Source: an uncultured Clostridia bacterium
GTDB lineage: Bacteria > Bacillota > Clostridia > Oscillospirales > CAG-272
Assembly (NCBI GenBank): GCA_944391805.1
Contig: CALXUY010000064.1
Location: 1 to 64,000 of the forward strand
Length of the DNA stretch: 64,000 nucleotides
Direction: 5' to 3'
Shown in pieces: positions 33,268-42,439 of the stretch. The translations under genes and the position numbers were made by a program. The notes beneath the pieces were generated by a model, which saw only the letters and a list, made by a program, of their open reading frames with translations, did not search any database and was not told the origin of the DNA. Position 1 is the stretch's first letter. Each line of letters starts with the position of its first letter.

Positions 33268-34143
33268 TTAAAAATGCGTTTCCCGCAGCTTCTGGCACAG
33301 CTTGTTGTAAAAGCCGTTTTCCTTGAAGCGGACCAGCGAGGTTTCGAGCGAGGACTTGGTGATGCGCACGGTTTGGTTGCGGTAGAGCTCAAAATTCATT
33401 CTGCCGTCCACCGTGAGATACAGCATTTTCTCGCGGGCGCAGATGTTGCGGATTTCCAGCGACGACCGATCCGAAAAGATGAGCGGACGGGCCGCAAAGG
33501 AGTGCGGACAGATCGGCGTGACGCAGAAGCAGGGCACGGAGGGGTCGACAATCGCTCCCCCGGCGGACATGGAATACGCCGTGGAGCCGGTCGGCGTGGC
33601 TACAATCAGCCCGTCGGCGCGGTAGGTGGCAACGGGATGCCCGTTTTCGGAAAGCTCCATGTCGATGATGCGGGAGACCGAGCCGTTGGAAATCACCGCG
33701 TCGTTGAGCGCATAACAGAAGGACTTCAGATCCCCTCCCGCGTAAAGCTCCACCCGCAGCATCGACCGCTTTTCCAAGCGGTAATTCCCGTTGAAGAGGT
33801 TGCGGAGCAGCTCCAGCTCGTTCATCTCCAGCTCGGTCATGTAGCCCAAGCGCCCGAGGTTGACCCCGAGAATCGGCGTTCCCCGCTGTGCGGCGCGGCG
33901 GGCGGCCTCGAGAATGCTTCCGTCTCCCCCCAGCACAATGATGATGTTGGCCTCGGCATACACGCTTTCCAGCGGCAGATAGCGGAAGTCGCTGCGGTGC
34001 TTATGGATCCGCACCAGCTTTTCCCGGTTAAAGGCAGCGATGAGAATTTCGCAGTCCTCCCGCAGCAGCCGGTTCGCCACTGCCGCCGCGGCATTTGCTT
34101 TCTCGGTGATATTGAAATTGGTAATCAGCGCAATTTTCAGCAT
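33268..34143 (-). CDS. nadK: NAD kinase
   Basis: A 291-residue enzyme making NADP from NAD. The phosphate-binding GGDGS is at residues 72-76 in IIIVLGGDGSILEAAR. The NAD-binding block YRADGLIVATPTGSTAYSMS and SAGGAIVDPSVPCF are intact. The C-terminus has the ELYRNQTVRI type strand. It lies between tlyA and argR with 20- and 24-base gaps. Confidence 0.96.
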   Translation of the reverse strand: MLKIALITNFNITEKANAAAAVANRLLREDCEILIAAFNREKLVRIHKHRSDFRYLPLESVYAEANIIIVLGGDGSILEAARRAAQRGTPILGVNLGRLGYMTELEMNELELLRNLFNGNYRLEKRSMLRVELYAGGDLKSFCYALNDAVISNGSVSRIIDMELSENGHPVATYRADGLIVATPTGSTAYSMSAGGAIVDPSVPCFCVTPICPHSFAARPLIFSDRSSLEIRNICAREKMLYLTVDGRMNFELYRNQTVRITKSSLETSLVRFKENGFYNKLCQKLRETHF

Positions 34144-34163
34144 GTCATCGGTTCTCCTCTCTG

Positions 34164-34943
34164 CTATCCGGTCACAAGGCGGATGCGGTCATCGGTCCAT
34201 TCCGGGAGCTCGGGACGGCCAAGCGTCAGATGCACAAGAAATTCCCGGTTGCCGTCCCCTCCCGCAATCGGGGACGGAATGAGGTTTGCCGGACGCAGAC
34301 CGGCCTGCCTCGCAGCGTTCAGCACCCGCTCCACGGCAAGCCGGTGCGCGGCGGGCGAGCGGACAATGCCCCGTTTGCCGATCATGCCTCTGCCGACCTC
34401 AAACTGGGGCTTGATCAGGCAGACCGCATCGCCCGGGCTTTGCAGCAGCTCCGGAAAGCGGGGCAGAATACAGGTGGCAGAAATGAAGGACACGTCCATC
34501 ACGATCAGCCGCACCTCGGCTCCCCCAAGCATTTCGCGGGTGAGATAGCGGGCGTTGCAGTGCTCCAGAGAGATCACGCGGCCATCCTCCCGCAGTGCGG
34601 GCGCAAGCTGGCCCGAGCCGGCATCCACCGCCCATACCCGCGCCGCGCCGCGGCGGAGCAGACAATCGGTAAATCCGCCGGTGGAGGCGCCGATGTCCAG
34701 CGCCTGCCAGCCGGCAACCTCCAGCCCGAAGGCATCCAGCGCGGCTTCCAGCTTCAGGCCTCCCCGCCCCACATAGGGCATGGCGTCCCGCACCTCTACC
34801 CGGTGCGCGCCCTCGGCAATCTCCTCCGACGGCTTGCACAGCGTCCTGCCGTCCACCGCAACGCAGCCCCCGGCAATCAGCCGCTTGGCCTGCTCCCGGC
34901 TGGCGGCGTGGCGGTTGACCGTGAGATATACATCCGCTCTCAT
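34164..34943 (-). CDS. tlyA: TlyA-family rRNA (cytidine-2'-O) methyltransferase
   Basis: A 259-residue protein: an N-terminal S4 domain (MRADVYLTVNRHAASREQAK, then LIAGGCVAVDG) and an FtsJ-like SAM methyltransferase domain with ALDIGASTGGFTDCLLRRGA, VWAVDAGSGQL and LIKPQFEVGRG. Family members methylate 16S and 23S rRNA riboses. In most Clostridia dxs separates ispA and tlyA. Here only 193 non-coding bases do. Confidence 0.95.
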   Translation of the reverse strand: MRADVYLTVNRHAASREQAKRLIAGGCVAVDGRTLCKPSEEIAEGAHRVEVRDAMPYVGRGGLKLEAALDAFGLEVAGWQALDIGASTGGFTDCLLRRGAARVWAVDAGSGQLAPALREDGRVISLEHCNARYLTREMLGGAEVRLIVMDVSFISATCILPRFPELLQSPGDAVCLIKPQFEVGRGMIGKRGIVRSPAAHRLAVERVLNAARQAGLRPANLIPSPIAGGDGNREFLVHLTLGRPELPEWTDDRIRLVTG

Positions 34944-35136
34944 CCTGCCGCGCCCTCACGGCGGTGTGCCGGCTGCAGGACCGCAGCGCGCATCGCTCGG
35001 GAAGCTCTGCGCATGGCCCCGGAATCGGCGCACGCCGATGGATATGCGGACCGCACGGTCCGGTCAGCAGCCTTCGCCGACCCAAAAAGCATCGCGCCCG
35101 CGGATTTCTCCGCCCGTGCCGCGCGGTACGCTGCGC

Positions 35137-36030
35137 TCACAGCTTCCGTTTCGCCAGCCATTCGGCCAGCGCGCAAAGCATTTCCGAGCCGGCATAGCCG
35201 CGAATGGCGTTCACCGCCGTGCGGGTCAGGCGCTCGGCATAAAACTGCGCCTCCTCCACCGAGTAAAAGCTCAGAAAGGTATTTTTCTGATGCGCCGCGT
35301 CCACCCCGACGCGCTTGCCCAGCGTGGCCTCGTCTCCGGTGCAGTCCAGAATATCGTCGACAATCTGAAAGGCCAGACCGATGTTTTCGGCATAGGCGCT
35401 GACCTGCTCCATGCGAGGATCCCCCAGGTGCAGGCCGGCTGCCAGCGCGCCCAGCACGCAGGCAGCATTCATCAGCGCGCCGGTTTTGAGCGAGTGCAGC
35501 TTGAGCAGCTCATCCAAAGTCAGCGAGCGGCGTTCCCCCTCGATATCCATGATCTGCCCGCCGATCATGCCCGACCGCCCCGCACAACTGGCAAGGTATG
35601 CCACCGCCATGGCCGAGATTTCGGCTCCGGCGGCGGTATTGGAGGCCGCCGCCTCAAACGCGCCGGTCAGCAGAGCATCGCCTGCCAGCAGCGCAACGGC
35701 CTCGCCGTACACCTTGTGGTTGGTCGGCTTGCCCCGGCGCAGGTCGTCGTCGTCCATGCATGGCAGGTCGTCGTGGATCAGCGAATAGGTGTGAATCATC
35801 TCCACCGCGCAGGCAAACGGCAGGGCGGCCTCCTCCTCTCCCCCGAACAGCCGGCAGAACTCCAGCGTGAGCGCCGGACGGATGCGCTTGCCCCCGGCAA
35901 ACAGGCTGTACTGCTCGGACTGCAGCAGGGGCGCAATGTCCTCATCGGCTTCGCTGTAATACCGACGCAGCGCGTGCTCGGTTACGGTAGCGTCCCTGTG
36001 CAGGGACAGCATGAGTGCTTCTTCTGTCAT
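35137..36030 (-). CDS. ispA: polyprenyl (farnesyl/geranylgeranyl) diphosphate synthase
   Basis: A 297-residue all-alpha prenyltransferase. The first Asp-rich motif is HDDLPCMDDDDLRRGKP and the second is FQIVDDILDCTGD; both are complete. FAGGKRIRPAL is the IPP-binding block. The start at 36030 is supported by AAGGGA eight bases upstream. It follows xseB after a 230-base gap that carries imperfect direct repeats (GCGGTATCCATACGCTGCCCGG-like) and no gene. Confidence 0.95.
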   Translation of the reverse strand: MTEEALMLSLHRDATVTEHALRRYYSEADEDIAPLLQSEQYSLFAGGKRIRPALTLEFCRLFGGEEEAALPFACAVEMIHTYSLIHDDLPCMDDDDLRRGKPTNHKVYGEAVALLAGDALLTGAFEAAASNTAAGAEISAMAVAYLASCAGRSGMIGGQIMDIEGERRSLTLDELLKLHSLKTGALMNAACVLGALAAGLHLGDPRMEQVSAYAENIGLAFQIVDDILDCTGDEATLGKRVGVDAAHQKNTFLSFYSVEEAQFYAERLTRTAVNAIRGYAGSEMLCALAEWLAKRKL

Positions 36031-36262
36031 GAAATGATTCCCTTTCCGCCGCGATGCCTGCGCGGCTGTGCATTTGGATTTCTGTCTCTGCCGGTGACGC
36101 TGTTTGAAACGGGCATCCGCTGATTGAAGCGGTATCCATACGCTGCCCGGAGCGGACATGCGATGCTTGAGACGGTATGCGCTGCCCGGGCTGCCATGGC
36201 CGCAAGGCACGGCGGAATCCCGCCGAACACCGATCACGGCACCGCCGGAGCGTTGGCCGTTC

Positions 36263-36499
36263 TTACGCTTCCCCGTCCCCGAAATCGGTCATGGAAACGC
36301 TGCCGTCCGGCCCGAGCTGCAATTGCTTCACGGTCTGCTCGGCCTGATCCAGCCGCTCGGTGCAGCCGCGCACCAGCGCAATCCCCTCCTCGTAGAGCTT
36401 CAGCGAGCTGTCCAGCCCCTCGCTCCCGCTCTCCAGTGTGCGCACAATCTCCTCCAACCGCTCCATCGATTCCTCAAAGCTCGGTTTTTTCGTCGCCAT
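36263..36499 (-). CDS. xseB: exodeoxyribonuclease VII small subunit
   Basis: A 78-residue helical protein with the family core [20 protein letters not shown] and [18 protein letters not shown], then a short acidic tail. It caps the large subunit XseA. Its start overlaps the end of xseA by 26 bases, so the two subunits are translationally coupled. Confidence 0.95.
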   Translation of the reverse strand: MATKKPSFEESMERLEEIVRTLESGSEGLDSSLKLYEEGIALVRGCTERLDQAEQTVKQLQLGPDGSVSMTDFGDGEA

Positions 36500-37727
36500 T
36501 TTCGTGTTCCTCCTGTTTTTGCACTCCGGCAGTCACATTCTGTACCGCGGCGGTCACGCTGCCGTCGGCAAACCGGATCTCAAGCAGATCCCCTGCCCGG
36601 AGCTGCCCGGCCCGCATGACGGTCTGCCCCGCCCTGCTGACCGCCGCATAGCCGCGGTGCAGCACGCGCAGAGGCCCCAACGCCTCCAGACGCGCGCAGA
36701 CCGCCGCCAGCGCATCCCGCAGCTTGTCCGCACGCTGTGCGGCAGCGCGGTCGAGGCGCTCTCCCATATCCGCCACGCGCAGCCGGATGGGATCCAGCAG
36801 GCGCTCCGGGTGCGCGAGTGCAGCCGACTGCCCGAGCTGCCGCAGAAGCTGCCGTTCCTGCGCGATCCGTCCGGTCAGGCTCTGCTGCATCCGCGCAGCC
36901 ATCCGGTCGAGCCGCGCCTTCAGCTCTGCCCGGTCCGGCACCGCCAGCTCGGCCGCCGCCGACGGCGTGGGCGCGCGCAGATCGGCCACAAAATCACAGA
37001 TGGTAAAATCGCTCTCATGCCCCACGGCCGAGATGACCGGGATGCTGCACGCAGCCACCGCACGGGCCAGCCGCTCGTCGTTGAAGGCCCAGAGATCCTC
37101 GGCCGAGCCTCCTCCGCGCCCGAGGATGATCACATCCACCGGGCAGACGGTCTGAAAGACATACAGCCCCGCCACAAGCTGCTCCACCGCCCCGTCCCCC
37201 TGCACCAGCGAGGGAAACAGCAGCATCTCTGCGCAGGGAAAGCGCCGGCCGAGAATGTTGCGGATGTCCTGCACTGCCGCGCCGGTGGGGGATGTGATGA
37301 CCCCCACGCGCATGGGCATGGCGGGAATCGGCCGCTTGCGGGAGTCGTCAAACAGCCCCTCGGCCTCCAGCCTGCGGCGGAGCTGCTCGAACTGCAGCGC
37401 CAGCGAACCGGCGCCGTCCGGCACCAGATCGTCGGCGTAAAGCTGATATTGCCCGCGCACCGGATAGACCGAAACGCGGCCGTGCGCAATCACGCGCATC
37501 CCGTCCTCGGGGCGGAATTTCAGCCGGGACATCTGGGAGCGGAACATCACCGCGCCAAGCTGCCCCTCGGCGTCCTTCATCGAAAAGTAAAAGTGGCCGG
37601 AGCTGTGCAGCTTGCAGTTGGAAAGCTCGCCCCGCACGAAGAGTCCCGACAGCACCCGGTCTCCGTCCATCTGCATGCGCAGATATTCGTTGACCTCGGT
37701 CACCGACAGCACAACCGGATCCGGCAT
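36474..37727 (-). CDS. xseA: exodeoxyribonuclease VII large subunit
   Basis: A 417-residue nuclease subunit. The N-terminal OB-fold begins [17 protein letters not shown]; the catalytic domain contains [39 protein letters not shown] and [21 protein letters not shown] long coiled coil follows, then [15 protein letters not shown]. It shares its start base region with the stop of the TsaD-like gene and overlaps xseB at the other end. Confidence 0.96.
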   Translation of the reverse strand: MPDPVVLSVTEVNEYLRMQMDGDRVLSGLFVRGELSNCKLHSSGHFYFSMKDAEGQLGAVMFRSQMSRLKFRPEDGMRVIAHGRVSVYPVRGQYQLYADDLVPDGAGSLALQFEQLRRRLEAEGLFDDSRKRPIPAMPMRVGVITSPTGAAVQDIRNILGRRFPCAEMLLFPSLVQGDGAVEQLVAGLYVFQTVCPVDVIILGRGGGSAEDLWAFNDERLARAVAACSIPVISAVGHESDFTICDFVADLRAPTPSAAAELAVPDRAELKARLDRMAARMQQSLTGRIAQERQLLRQLGQSAALAHPERLLDPIRLRVADMGERLDRAAAQRADKLRDALAAVCARLEALGPLRVLHRGYAAVSRAGQTVMRAGQLRAGDLLEIRFADGSVTAAVQNVTAGVQKQEEHENGDEKTEL

Positions 37728-38692
37728 TACGCTTCCCTCCCCTCTCTTTGCATCACCGCCCGGCGGCAGAGCAGCGCCACGCCCGCCGCGTTGTCGGCCG
37801 AAAATTCCGGCGCGGCAAACCGGCTTCTCTCACGTCTGCCCAGCACCGCTTGCAGATACCGGTTGCTCATCACGCCGCCCGCGTAAACAATCGGAATCCC
37901 CGGATACCGCTCATCCACACAGGCGGTCAGCCGTTCCAGCGTGCGGGCGCAGTATTCCAGCACAAACGCGGCAACCAGCGGGCGGTCCCCGGTCTGCTGC
38001 CAGAGCCGCGCCGCCAGATTCTCCAGCCCCGAGAAATGGCACATCCCCCCATGAACGCTGATCTTGGGCCGCGGCACCTCCCGGGTGTTCTGCGCCGCCA
38101 GCTCCTCCAGCTCTCTGCCGCACGGAAAGCGCAGCCCCATCATCACCCCAACGCGGTCGATGGCCTGCCCCGCGTGCAGATCGGCGCTTCCGCCCAGCAC
38201 CGTGACGGCAAAGCCGGTGTCCCGCGGCGTAACATACAGCACCTCGGTGGTACCTCCAGAGACATGGAAGGCCGCAAACGGCTCCCGCAGCAGTCGGTCC
38301 CCATCGCCGCAGGACCAGAGCGCCGCCATGATGTGCCCATCCTGATGGGAGCAGGTCTCCACCGGGAGATCCAGCGCCGCGGCAAAGGCTCCTGCGGCCG
38401 CCCGGCCCGCGAAAAAGCAGGGCATATAAGAGCCATCCACGCTCCGTGGGCGCACCGAGCACCCCACACCGCGCAGCTCCAAGCCCCGCACCGCCTCCCG
38501 CAGCTCACCGCACACCTGCGGCAGATTGCGGCTGTGCAAAAACAGCGCATCGCTCTGCCTCAGCCCGCGCTCCCCCTCCTTTACCGGAAGCGGAACCCGA
38601 ATGTTGGCCAGCACCTCCCCCTCACCGGAGCAAACCGCCGCAGAGGTGGTATAATTGCTGGTGTCAAATCCCACATATCCGATCGGCTTCAT
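37727..38692 (-). CDS. TsaD/Kae1-like protein (ASKHA fold, M22-type paralogue)
   Basis: A 321-residue protein of the Kae1/TsaD superfamily. It starts [15 protein letters not shown], has a metal-ligand HxxxH in [14 protein letters not shown], and the blocks [13 protein letters not shown] and [20 protein letters not shown]. The usual TsaD C-terminal GGVAANxxLR appears as [12 protein letters not shown]. It is shorter and more divergent than the housekeeping TsaD that makes t6A, and this nusB-xseA position is characteristic of a clostridial paralogue whose function is not established. It overlaps nusB by four bases. Confidence 0.82.
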   Translation of the reverse strand: MKPIGYVGFDTSNYTTSAAVCSGEGEVLANIRVPLPVKEGERGLRQSDALFLHSRNLPQVCGELREAVRGLELRGVGCSVRPRSVDGSYMPCFFAGRAAAGAFAAALDLPVETCSHQDGHIMAALWSCGDGDRLLREPFAAFHVSGGTTEVLYVTPRDTGFAVTVLGGSADLHAGQAIDRVGVMMGLRFPCGRELEELAAQNTREVPRPKISVHGGMCHFSGLENLAARLWQQTGDRPLVAAFVLEYCARTLERLTACVDERYPGIPIVYAGGVMSNRYLQAVLGRRERSRFAAPEFSADNAAGVALLCRRAVMQREGREA

Positions 38693-39111
38693 GAGGGTCT
38701 GGCCGCCTCCAGCTCGTCCTTCACCCCGTTGAGCACGCCGTTGACAAAGCTCCTCGCCTTTTCCACGTCGAACTTTTTGGTCAGCTCCACCGCCTCGTTG
38801 ATTGCGACCGTCGGCGGAACATCGTCCACATAGCGCATCTCATAAATCCCGAGCCGGAGAATGCTGCGGGAAACCGGCGTGATGCGATCGGGGCGCCAGC
38901 CCCTGGAATGCCGGGAAATCAGCGCATCCAGCTCCGCAAGGTTTTCCTGCACGCCCAGATACACCTGCCGGATATACCCGGTGCTGTCAAACCCGCGGTC
39001 GTCAGCGGCCAGCGAAAGCACCTCCTCGGCGGGTACCCCACGATGAAATTCGGTTTCAAACAGCAGGCGGAACACCTCTTCCCTCGCCTCTCGTCTCGTC
39101 ATTGCAGCCAT
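38689..39111 (-). CDS. nusB: transcription antitermination factor NusB
   Basis: A 140-residue all-helical protein. Family blocks are REAREEVFRLLFETEF, RPDRITPVSRSILRLGIYEM and VPPTVAINEAVELTKKF, ending KARSFVNGVLNGV. It acts with NusE in rRNA antitermination. It is the first gene of the operon through ybaK. An internal Met three residues in is an alternative start; AAAGGA lies about 12 bases before the first ATG. Confidence 0.94.
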   Translation of the reverse strand: MAAMTRREAREEVFRLLFETEFHRGVPAEEVLSLAADDRGFDSTGYIRQVYLGVQENLAELDALISRHSRGWRPDRITPVSRSILRLGIYEMRYVDDVPPTVAINEAVELTKKFDVEKARSFVNGVLNGVKDELEAARPS

Positions 39112-39174
39112 ACGATGCTACGGTCCTTTCTCAGGGAAACGGGTTTTGCAGATGTTCCCCTCTTTCATACCTAT

Positions 39175-39202
39175 ATTATACATCTTTTTTCCCGAAAGTC
39201 AA
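39175..39202 (-). promoter_or_regulatory. sigma-A promoter of the nusB-to-ybaK operon
   Basis: TTGACT (39197-39202 on the minus strand), a 16-base spacer and TATAAT (39175-39180), about 65 bases upstream of nusB. Confidence 0.75.
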
Positions 39203-39300
39203 CACCAAAAATGAATATCCGGTACTTTTTATGCAAAATCGGGAATAAAATGGAACCGGATTCCCAAAAAAGCCGGAATGCTCCGGCCAGGAAAGGATGG

Positions 39301-40323
39301 ATGGCCGCAATGCAACACAAAAGACGGTTTCGCCTGCTTGGTCTTTTTCTATGCCTCTGCCTGCTGCTCTGCTCCTGCGCGCAGCAGAAGGAACAGCCCA
39401 TGACCGAGCCGGCAGATCAGGACTATATCAAATGGATCGACTTTGATATCCCAGAGCCGGTGCTCACCCGGGCGCTGAAGCTGGATGTGGAGAGCGTGAA
39501 CAGCGATTGTCATGTGGGGTGGGTGGAGCTGCTCTCGCTCTGGGCGGCACGCAACGGCGGCAGCTTTGAAGACTGCCGGCCGGACGACCTGCAAAAGCTC
39601 TACGACGCGCGCGTGTCCGGCAAAACTGCGGAGAAGCTGGCGTCCAATACCAAGCTCTACAGCTATTACACCGAAGCCTACGGCGCGGTGCTCGGCGGCA
39701 TGGTCGGGTATTACACGGAGGTACGGACCGACGAAAACGGGAAGCTGACCACCACCGAGTGCTACGGCCTGCGCGCCTTTTCCCCGCTCGCCGCAGGCTA
39801 TCATTACACCGACTACGATGATTTCGGCGCCGCCCGCTCCTACGGCTACCGGCGGAATCATCTCGGCCATGATCTGCTTGGCTCGATCGGCACACCGGTC
39901 GTTGCAGTGGAAAGCGGATACATCGAACACCTTGGCTGGAACCAGTACGGCGGCTGGCGCGTGGGCATCCGCTCGCTGGACGGTAAACGCTATTACTATT
40001 ATGCCCATCTGCGCAAAAACACCCCTTATGCGGACGGACTCGAGGAAGGCCAGTATGTCTGCGCCGGAGAGGTCATCGGTTATCTCGGTATGACCGGCTA
40101 CAGCGTCAAGGAAAACGTCAACGGCATCAACACGCCTCATCTGCATTTCGGCCTGCAGATCATCTTCGATCAATCCCAGATCGACGGCTGGAACCAGATC
40201 TGGATTGATCTGTATGATCTGACTCATTTTCTGGCGCAGAACCGCGCTCCCACCCGCGCCGGCGCCACGGCCGGCAAACGGGTGTCCACAGTATATTACC
40301 TCTATCCCGAGCAGCCGGACTGA
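39301..40323 (+). CDS. M23-family metallopeptidase lipoprotein
   Basis: A 340-residue secreted lipoprotein: signal peptide RRFRLLGLFLCLCLLLCSC with the lipobox Cys at about residue 30, an N-terminal helical domain of unknown type, and a C-terminal LytM/M23 peptidase domain. Zinc ligands are the His and Asp in RRNHLGHDLLG and the HxH in PHLHFGL; YYYYAHLRKN and GEVIGYLGMTGYS are also conserved. M23 enzymes cut peptidoglycan cross-bridges; related proteins act in sporulation. ATGs at 39301 and 39310 are both possible starts. It is the first of four plus-strand genes. Confidence 0.85.
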   Translation: MAAMQHKRRFRLLGLFLCLCLLLCSCAQQKEQPMTEPADQDYIKWIDFDIPEPVLTRALKLDVESVNSDCHVGWVELLSLWAARNGGSFEDCRPDDLQKLYDARVSGKTAEKLASNTKLYSYYTEAYGAVLGGMVGYYTEVRTDENGKLTTTECYGLRAFSPLAAGYHYTDYDDFGAARSYGYRRNHLGHDLLGSIGTPVVAVESGYIEHLGWNQYGGWRVGIRSLDGKRYYYYAHLRKNTPYADGLEEGQYVCAGEVIGYLGMTGYSVKENVNGINTPHLHFGLQIIFDQSQIDGWNQIWIDLYDLTHFLAQNRAPTRAGATAGKRVSTVYYLYPEQPD

Positions 40324-40464
40324 CGCATGGAACACTGCAGCGGCATATGTCCGGCGTGGGGGACGGTGTGGGAAACGCCGTGCGGCGGAATCATTCCTCC
40401 GGCGTCCTGCGGCGGCACAATCGCCTTTATATTTGTAAAAATTTTCTTTTTTCGGCAAAAGCTC

Positions 40465-40493
40465 TTGCAAAAAACCGAAGAGTATAGTATGAT
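40465..40493 (+). promoter_or_regulatory. sigma-A promoter of the small membrane protein gene
   Basis: TTGCAA (40465-40470), a 17-base spacer and TATGAT (40488-40493), 43 bases before the start codon at 40537. Confidence 0.7.
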
Positions 40494-40536
40494 AATATCA
40501 GCATATACTAATTCTGTACTCTGAAAGGTTTTGCTT

Positions 40537-40935
40537 ATGAAAGCTACTGTCATTTTGAAAAAACTGCTCACAGGAGCCTGTGTCTGGTATACGGCTGCAT
40601 CGGTGATCATACTGACTGCCGCCATGCTGATTACCGGAGACACAAGCGGATCGGTTGCGGCCGTCAGCCATCTGCTGCTGTTTCCGTTCGGCTTGGCGCT
40701 TTCCGGAGCAGGAATGGTTTTCCGTTGCTCCGGGCTGCCTCGCTGGGCACGCTTGCTCCTGCACTTTTTCATTACACTCGCGGCGTTTTTCTGCTTCCTC
40801 TGGCTGCCCTCCGGCGTCAATATCAACGCCACCTCTGTGCTCACCGCGCTTCTGCTGCTCAGCCTTGCCTACTGGCTGATCTGCCTGATTGTGATTTTGG
40901 CGCGCAAACGCTTCCGCAGCTTCAAAGAGGAGTGA
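40537..40935 (+). CDS. four-helix integral membrane protein (DUF3021-like)
   Basis: A 132-residue protein with four predicted transmembrane helices (CVWYTAASVIILTAAMLI; AVSHLLLFPFGLALSGAG; LLLHFFITLAAFFCFLWL; LTALLLLSLAYWLICLIVIL) and short basic ends. Size and topology resemble DUF3021 proteins, which often accompany LytTR regulators, but no such regulator is nearby and the match is by eye. ATG at 40537 has GAAAGG upstream. Confidence 0.65.
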   Translation: MKATVILKKLLTGACVWYTAASVIILTAAMLITGDTSGSVAAVSHLLLFPFGLALSGAGMVFRCSGLPRWARLLLHFFITLAAFFCFLWLPSGVNINATSVLTALLLLSLAYWLICLIVILARKRFRSFKEE

Positions 40936-40963
40936 AACCGGCGCACAAAAGGACGTGCCGACC

Positions 40964-41701
40964 ATGAAACCACTCAAATTTACCGTATCCTGTATTGCTC
41001 TGACCATGACCTGCCTGCTTGGCGCCGCAGCCATGCCGGCCGACCTGCGGGAAGGCGGCGCTGAGCTGACATCCACCGGGGATTTCGGAACCGAATATCT
41101 CGACCGGATGGTATTCCTCGGGGAATCCACCACCACCCATCTGCGCGCGCGCGGCGGTCTGCGCCCCGATCAGGTATGGGCGAACGCCAGCGGAACCATG
41201 AAGCTGGATTCCGCAACGCTTTCCCGTCCCATTCAGGACGCTGCAACCGGCAATCTCATAACCATCACCGAAGCGGCCGAAAGCCGCAGGCCGGAGTATC
41301 TCGTGCTTTCCTTCGGTCTCAACGGCATTACGGGATTCATTCAGAACAAGGACAGCTACCTGAACAACTACCGAACGCTGATTGAACGCATTCAAAGCGT
41401 TTCCCCCTCCACACGCATCATTGTGCAGTCGGTTTACCCGGTTGCACAGGCCTCCTGCCAGACCGATTGGAAATTTTCGGTTCCGCCCGAAACCATCAAT
41501 GCTTATGCCGAAACCCTGAACGGTTGGCTGCGGGAATTCTGCCCGACGCTGCCTGCGGTTCGCTTTGTCGACACCGCCTCGGTGCTCCAAAACGAAGAAG
41601 GATTTCTGCGTCCCGATTTCACAACCGACGGGATTCATCTGACCAAATCCGCTTATGACGAAATTCTGCTGTATCTTCGCACGCACGGATGGACCGAATA
41701 A
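40964..41701 (+). CDS. secreted SGNH/GDSL-family hydrolase
   Basis: A 245-residue protein with an N-terminal signal peptide (FTVSCIALTMTCLLGAAAM). Block I is MVFLGESTTTHL with the nucleophile Ser, the oxyanion Asn is in LSFGLNGITGF, and the last block TTDGIHLTKSAYDEIL supplies Asp and His. It is a complete SGNH hydrolase likely acting on esters outside the cell. It begins 28 bases after the four-helix protein gene and probably shares its transcript. Confidence 0.85.
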   Translation: MKPLKFTVSCIALTMTCLLGAAAMPADLREGGAELTSTGDFGTEYLDRMVFLGESTTTHLRARGGLRPDQVWANASGTMKLDSATLSRPIQDAATGNLITITEAAESRRPEYLVLSFGLNGITGFIQNKDSYLNNYRTLIERIQSVSPSTRIIVQSVYPVAQASCQTDWKFSVPPETINAYAETLNGWLREFCPTLPAVRFVDTASVLQNEEGFLRPDFTTDGIHLTKSAYDEILLYLRTHGWTE

Positions 41702-41816
41702 TACCGCACACCGGGGTGGACGTCTGTTCCTTCCCGGTTTTGCTGTCCCCTGGGTGTGCTTTCCCGGTCATCAACGGTGCCTCAACACAAAAGATTTAGT
41801 AAAAAGGAAATCCGAA

Positions 41817-42308
41817 ATGAAACACAAAATCAGCGCGGCAGCAATCTTATTGGCGGCAATGCTGCTGCCCATGGGCGCCTGCCGCAAGCCCACACAATAT
41901 ACCGACGCCCTCACGGCCGCCGAGCTGGCCGCAGATGCGCGAGCTGCATTGGATCAAACCGAGTTCTTTCCTGCCGAAAAAGGGTATCTGAACGATTATT
42001 TCCCGATTCCCGAGGAGCTCACCGACTATGAGATTGACCTTGCCGCCGACGGCAACAACCTCAGCGAATTCGGCATCTGGCATACCGGCAATGGCGTGGA
42101 ATCCATCAGCGTTCTGCTGCGCGGGTATCTGGAGGAATCGTTTGACCGCAACCGCAGCTTTTACGACTCCTATATCCCTCAGGAAACGCCGAAGCTCCGT
42201 GACGCCGAGGTACGGGTATACGGAAATTATGTAGCTTACGCGATTCTGAATGACACAGACCGAAAGACCTTCTTTCAAACCATTGAAAACAACCTGTTGG
42301 CACAATAG
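41817..42308 (+). CDS. DUF4358-family lipoprotein
   Basis: A 163-residue lipoprotein with signal peptide KISAAAILLAAMLLPMGAC (lipobox Cys22). The mature domain (FPIPEELTDYEIDLAADGNN, SEFGIWHTGNG, then YGNYVAYAILND) matches DUF4358, a small clostridial surface domain of unknown function often encoded near SGNH and MBOAT genes. AAAAAGGA lies well placed before the ATG. A terminator follows 15 bases after the stop. Confidence 0.82.
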   Translation: MKHKISAAAILLAAMLLPMGACRKPTQYTDALTAAELAADARAALDQTEFFPAEKGYLNDYFPIPEELTDYEIDLAADGNNLSEFGIWHTGNGVESISVLLRGYLEESFDRNRSFYDSYIPQETPKLRDAEVRVYGNYVAYAILNDTDRKTFFQTIENNLLAQ

Positions 42309-42323
42309 ACCTGCAAAGTCTGG

Positions 42324-42354
42324 GGGCGGCTGCATCAGCAGCCGCCCGAATTTT
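42324..42354 (+). terminator. rho-independent terminator of the 40.5-42.3 kb plus-strand genes
   Basis: GGGCGGCTGC-ATCA-GCAGCCGCCC gives a perfect 10-bp stem, followed by GAATTTTG. Confidence 0.75.
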
Positions 42355-42397
42355 GTCATCTGACGTATTTGCAGGAGTTATGCGCCATGGATATAGC

Positions 42398-42427
42398 GCA
42401 AAAGGAACCTCCCTTGCGGGAGGTTCC
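42398..42427 (-). terminator. rho-independent terminator of the seven-gene glycan-transport operon
   Basis: On the minus strand GGAACCTCCC-GCAA-GGGAGGTTCC is a perfect 10-bp stem followed by TTTTGCG, 12 bases after the last permease gene. Confidence 0.85.
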
Positions 42428-42439
42428 AAAGCAGAGCAA

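Noticed and set aside
34940-35176. 78-codon minus-strand frame between tlyA and ispA as a small gene
   Set aside because: Ala/Arg-rich, overlaps the ispA C-terminus, no ribosome binding site; it looks like GC-rich spacer.
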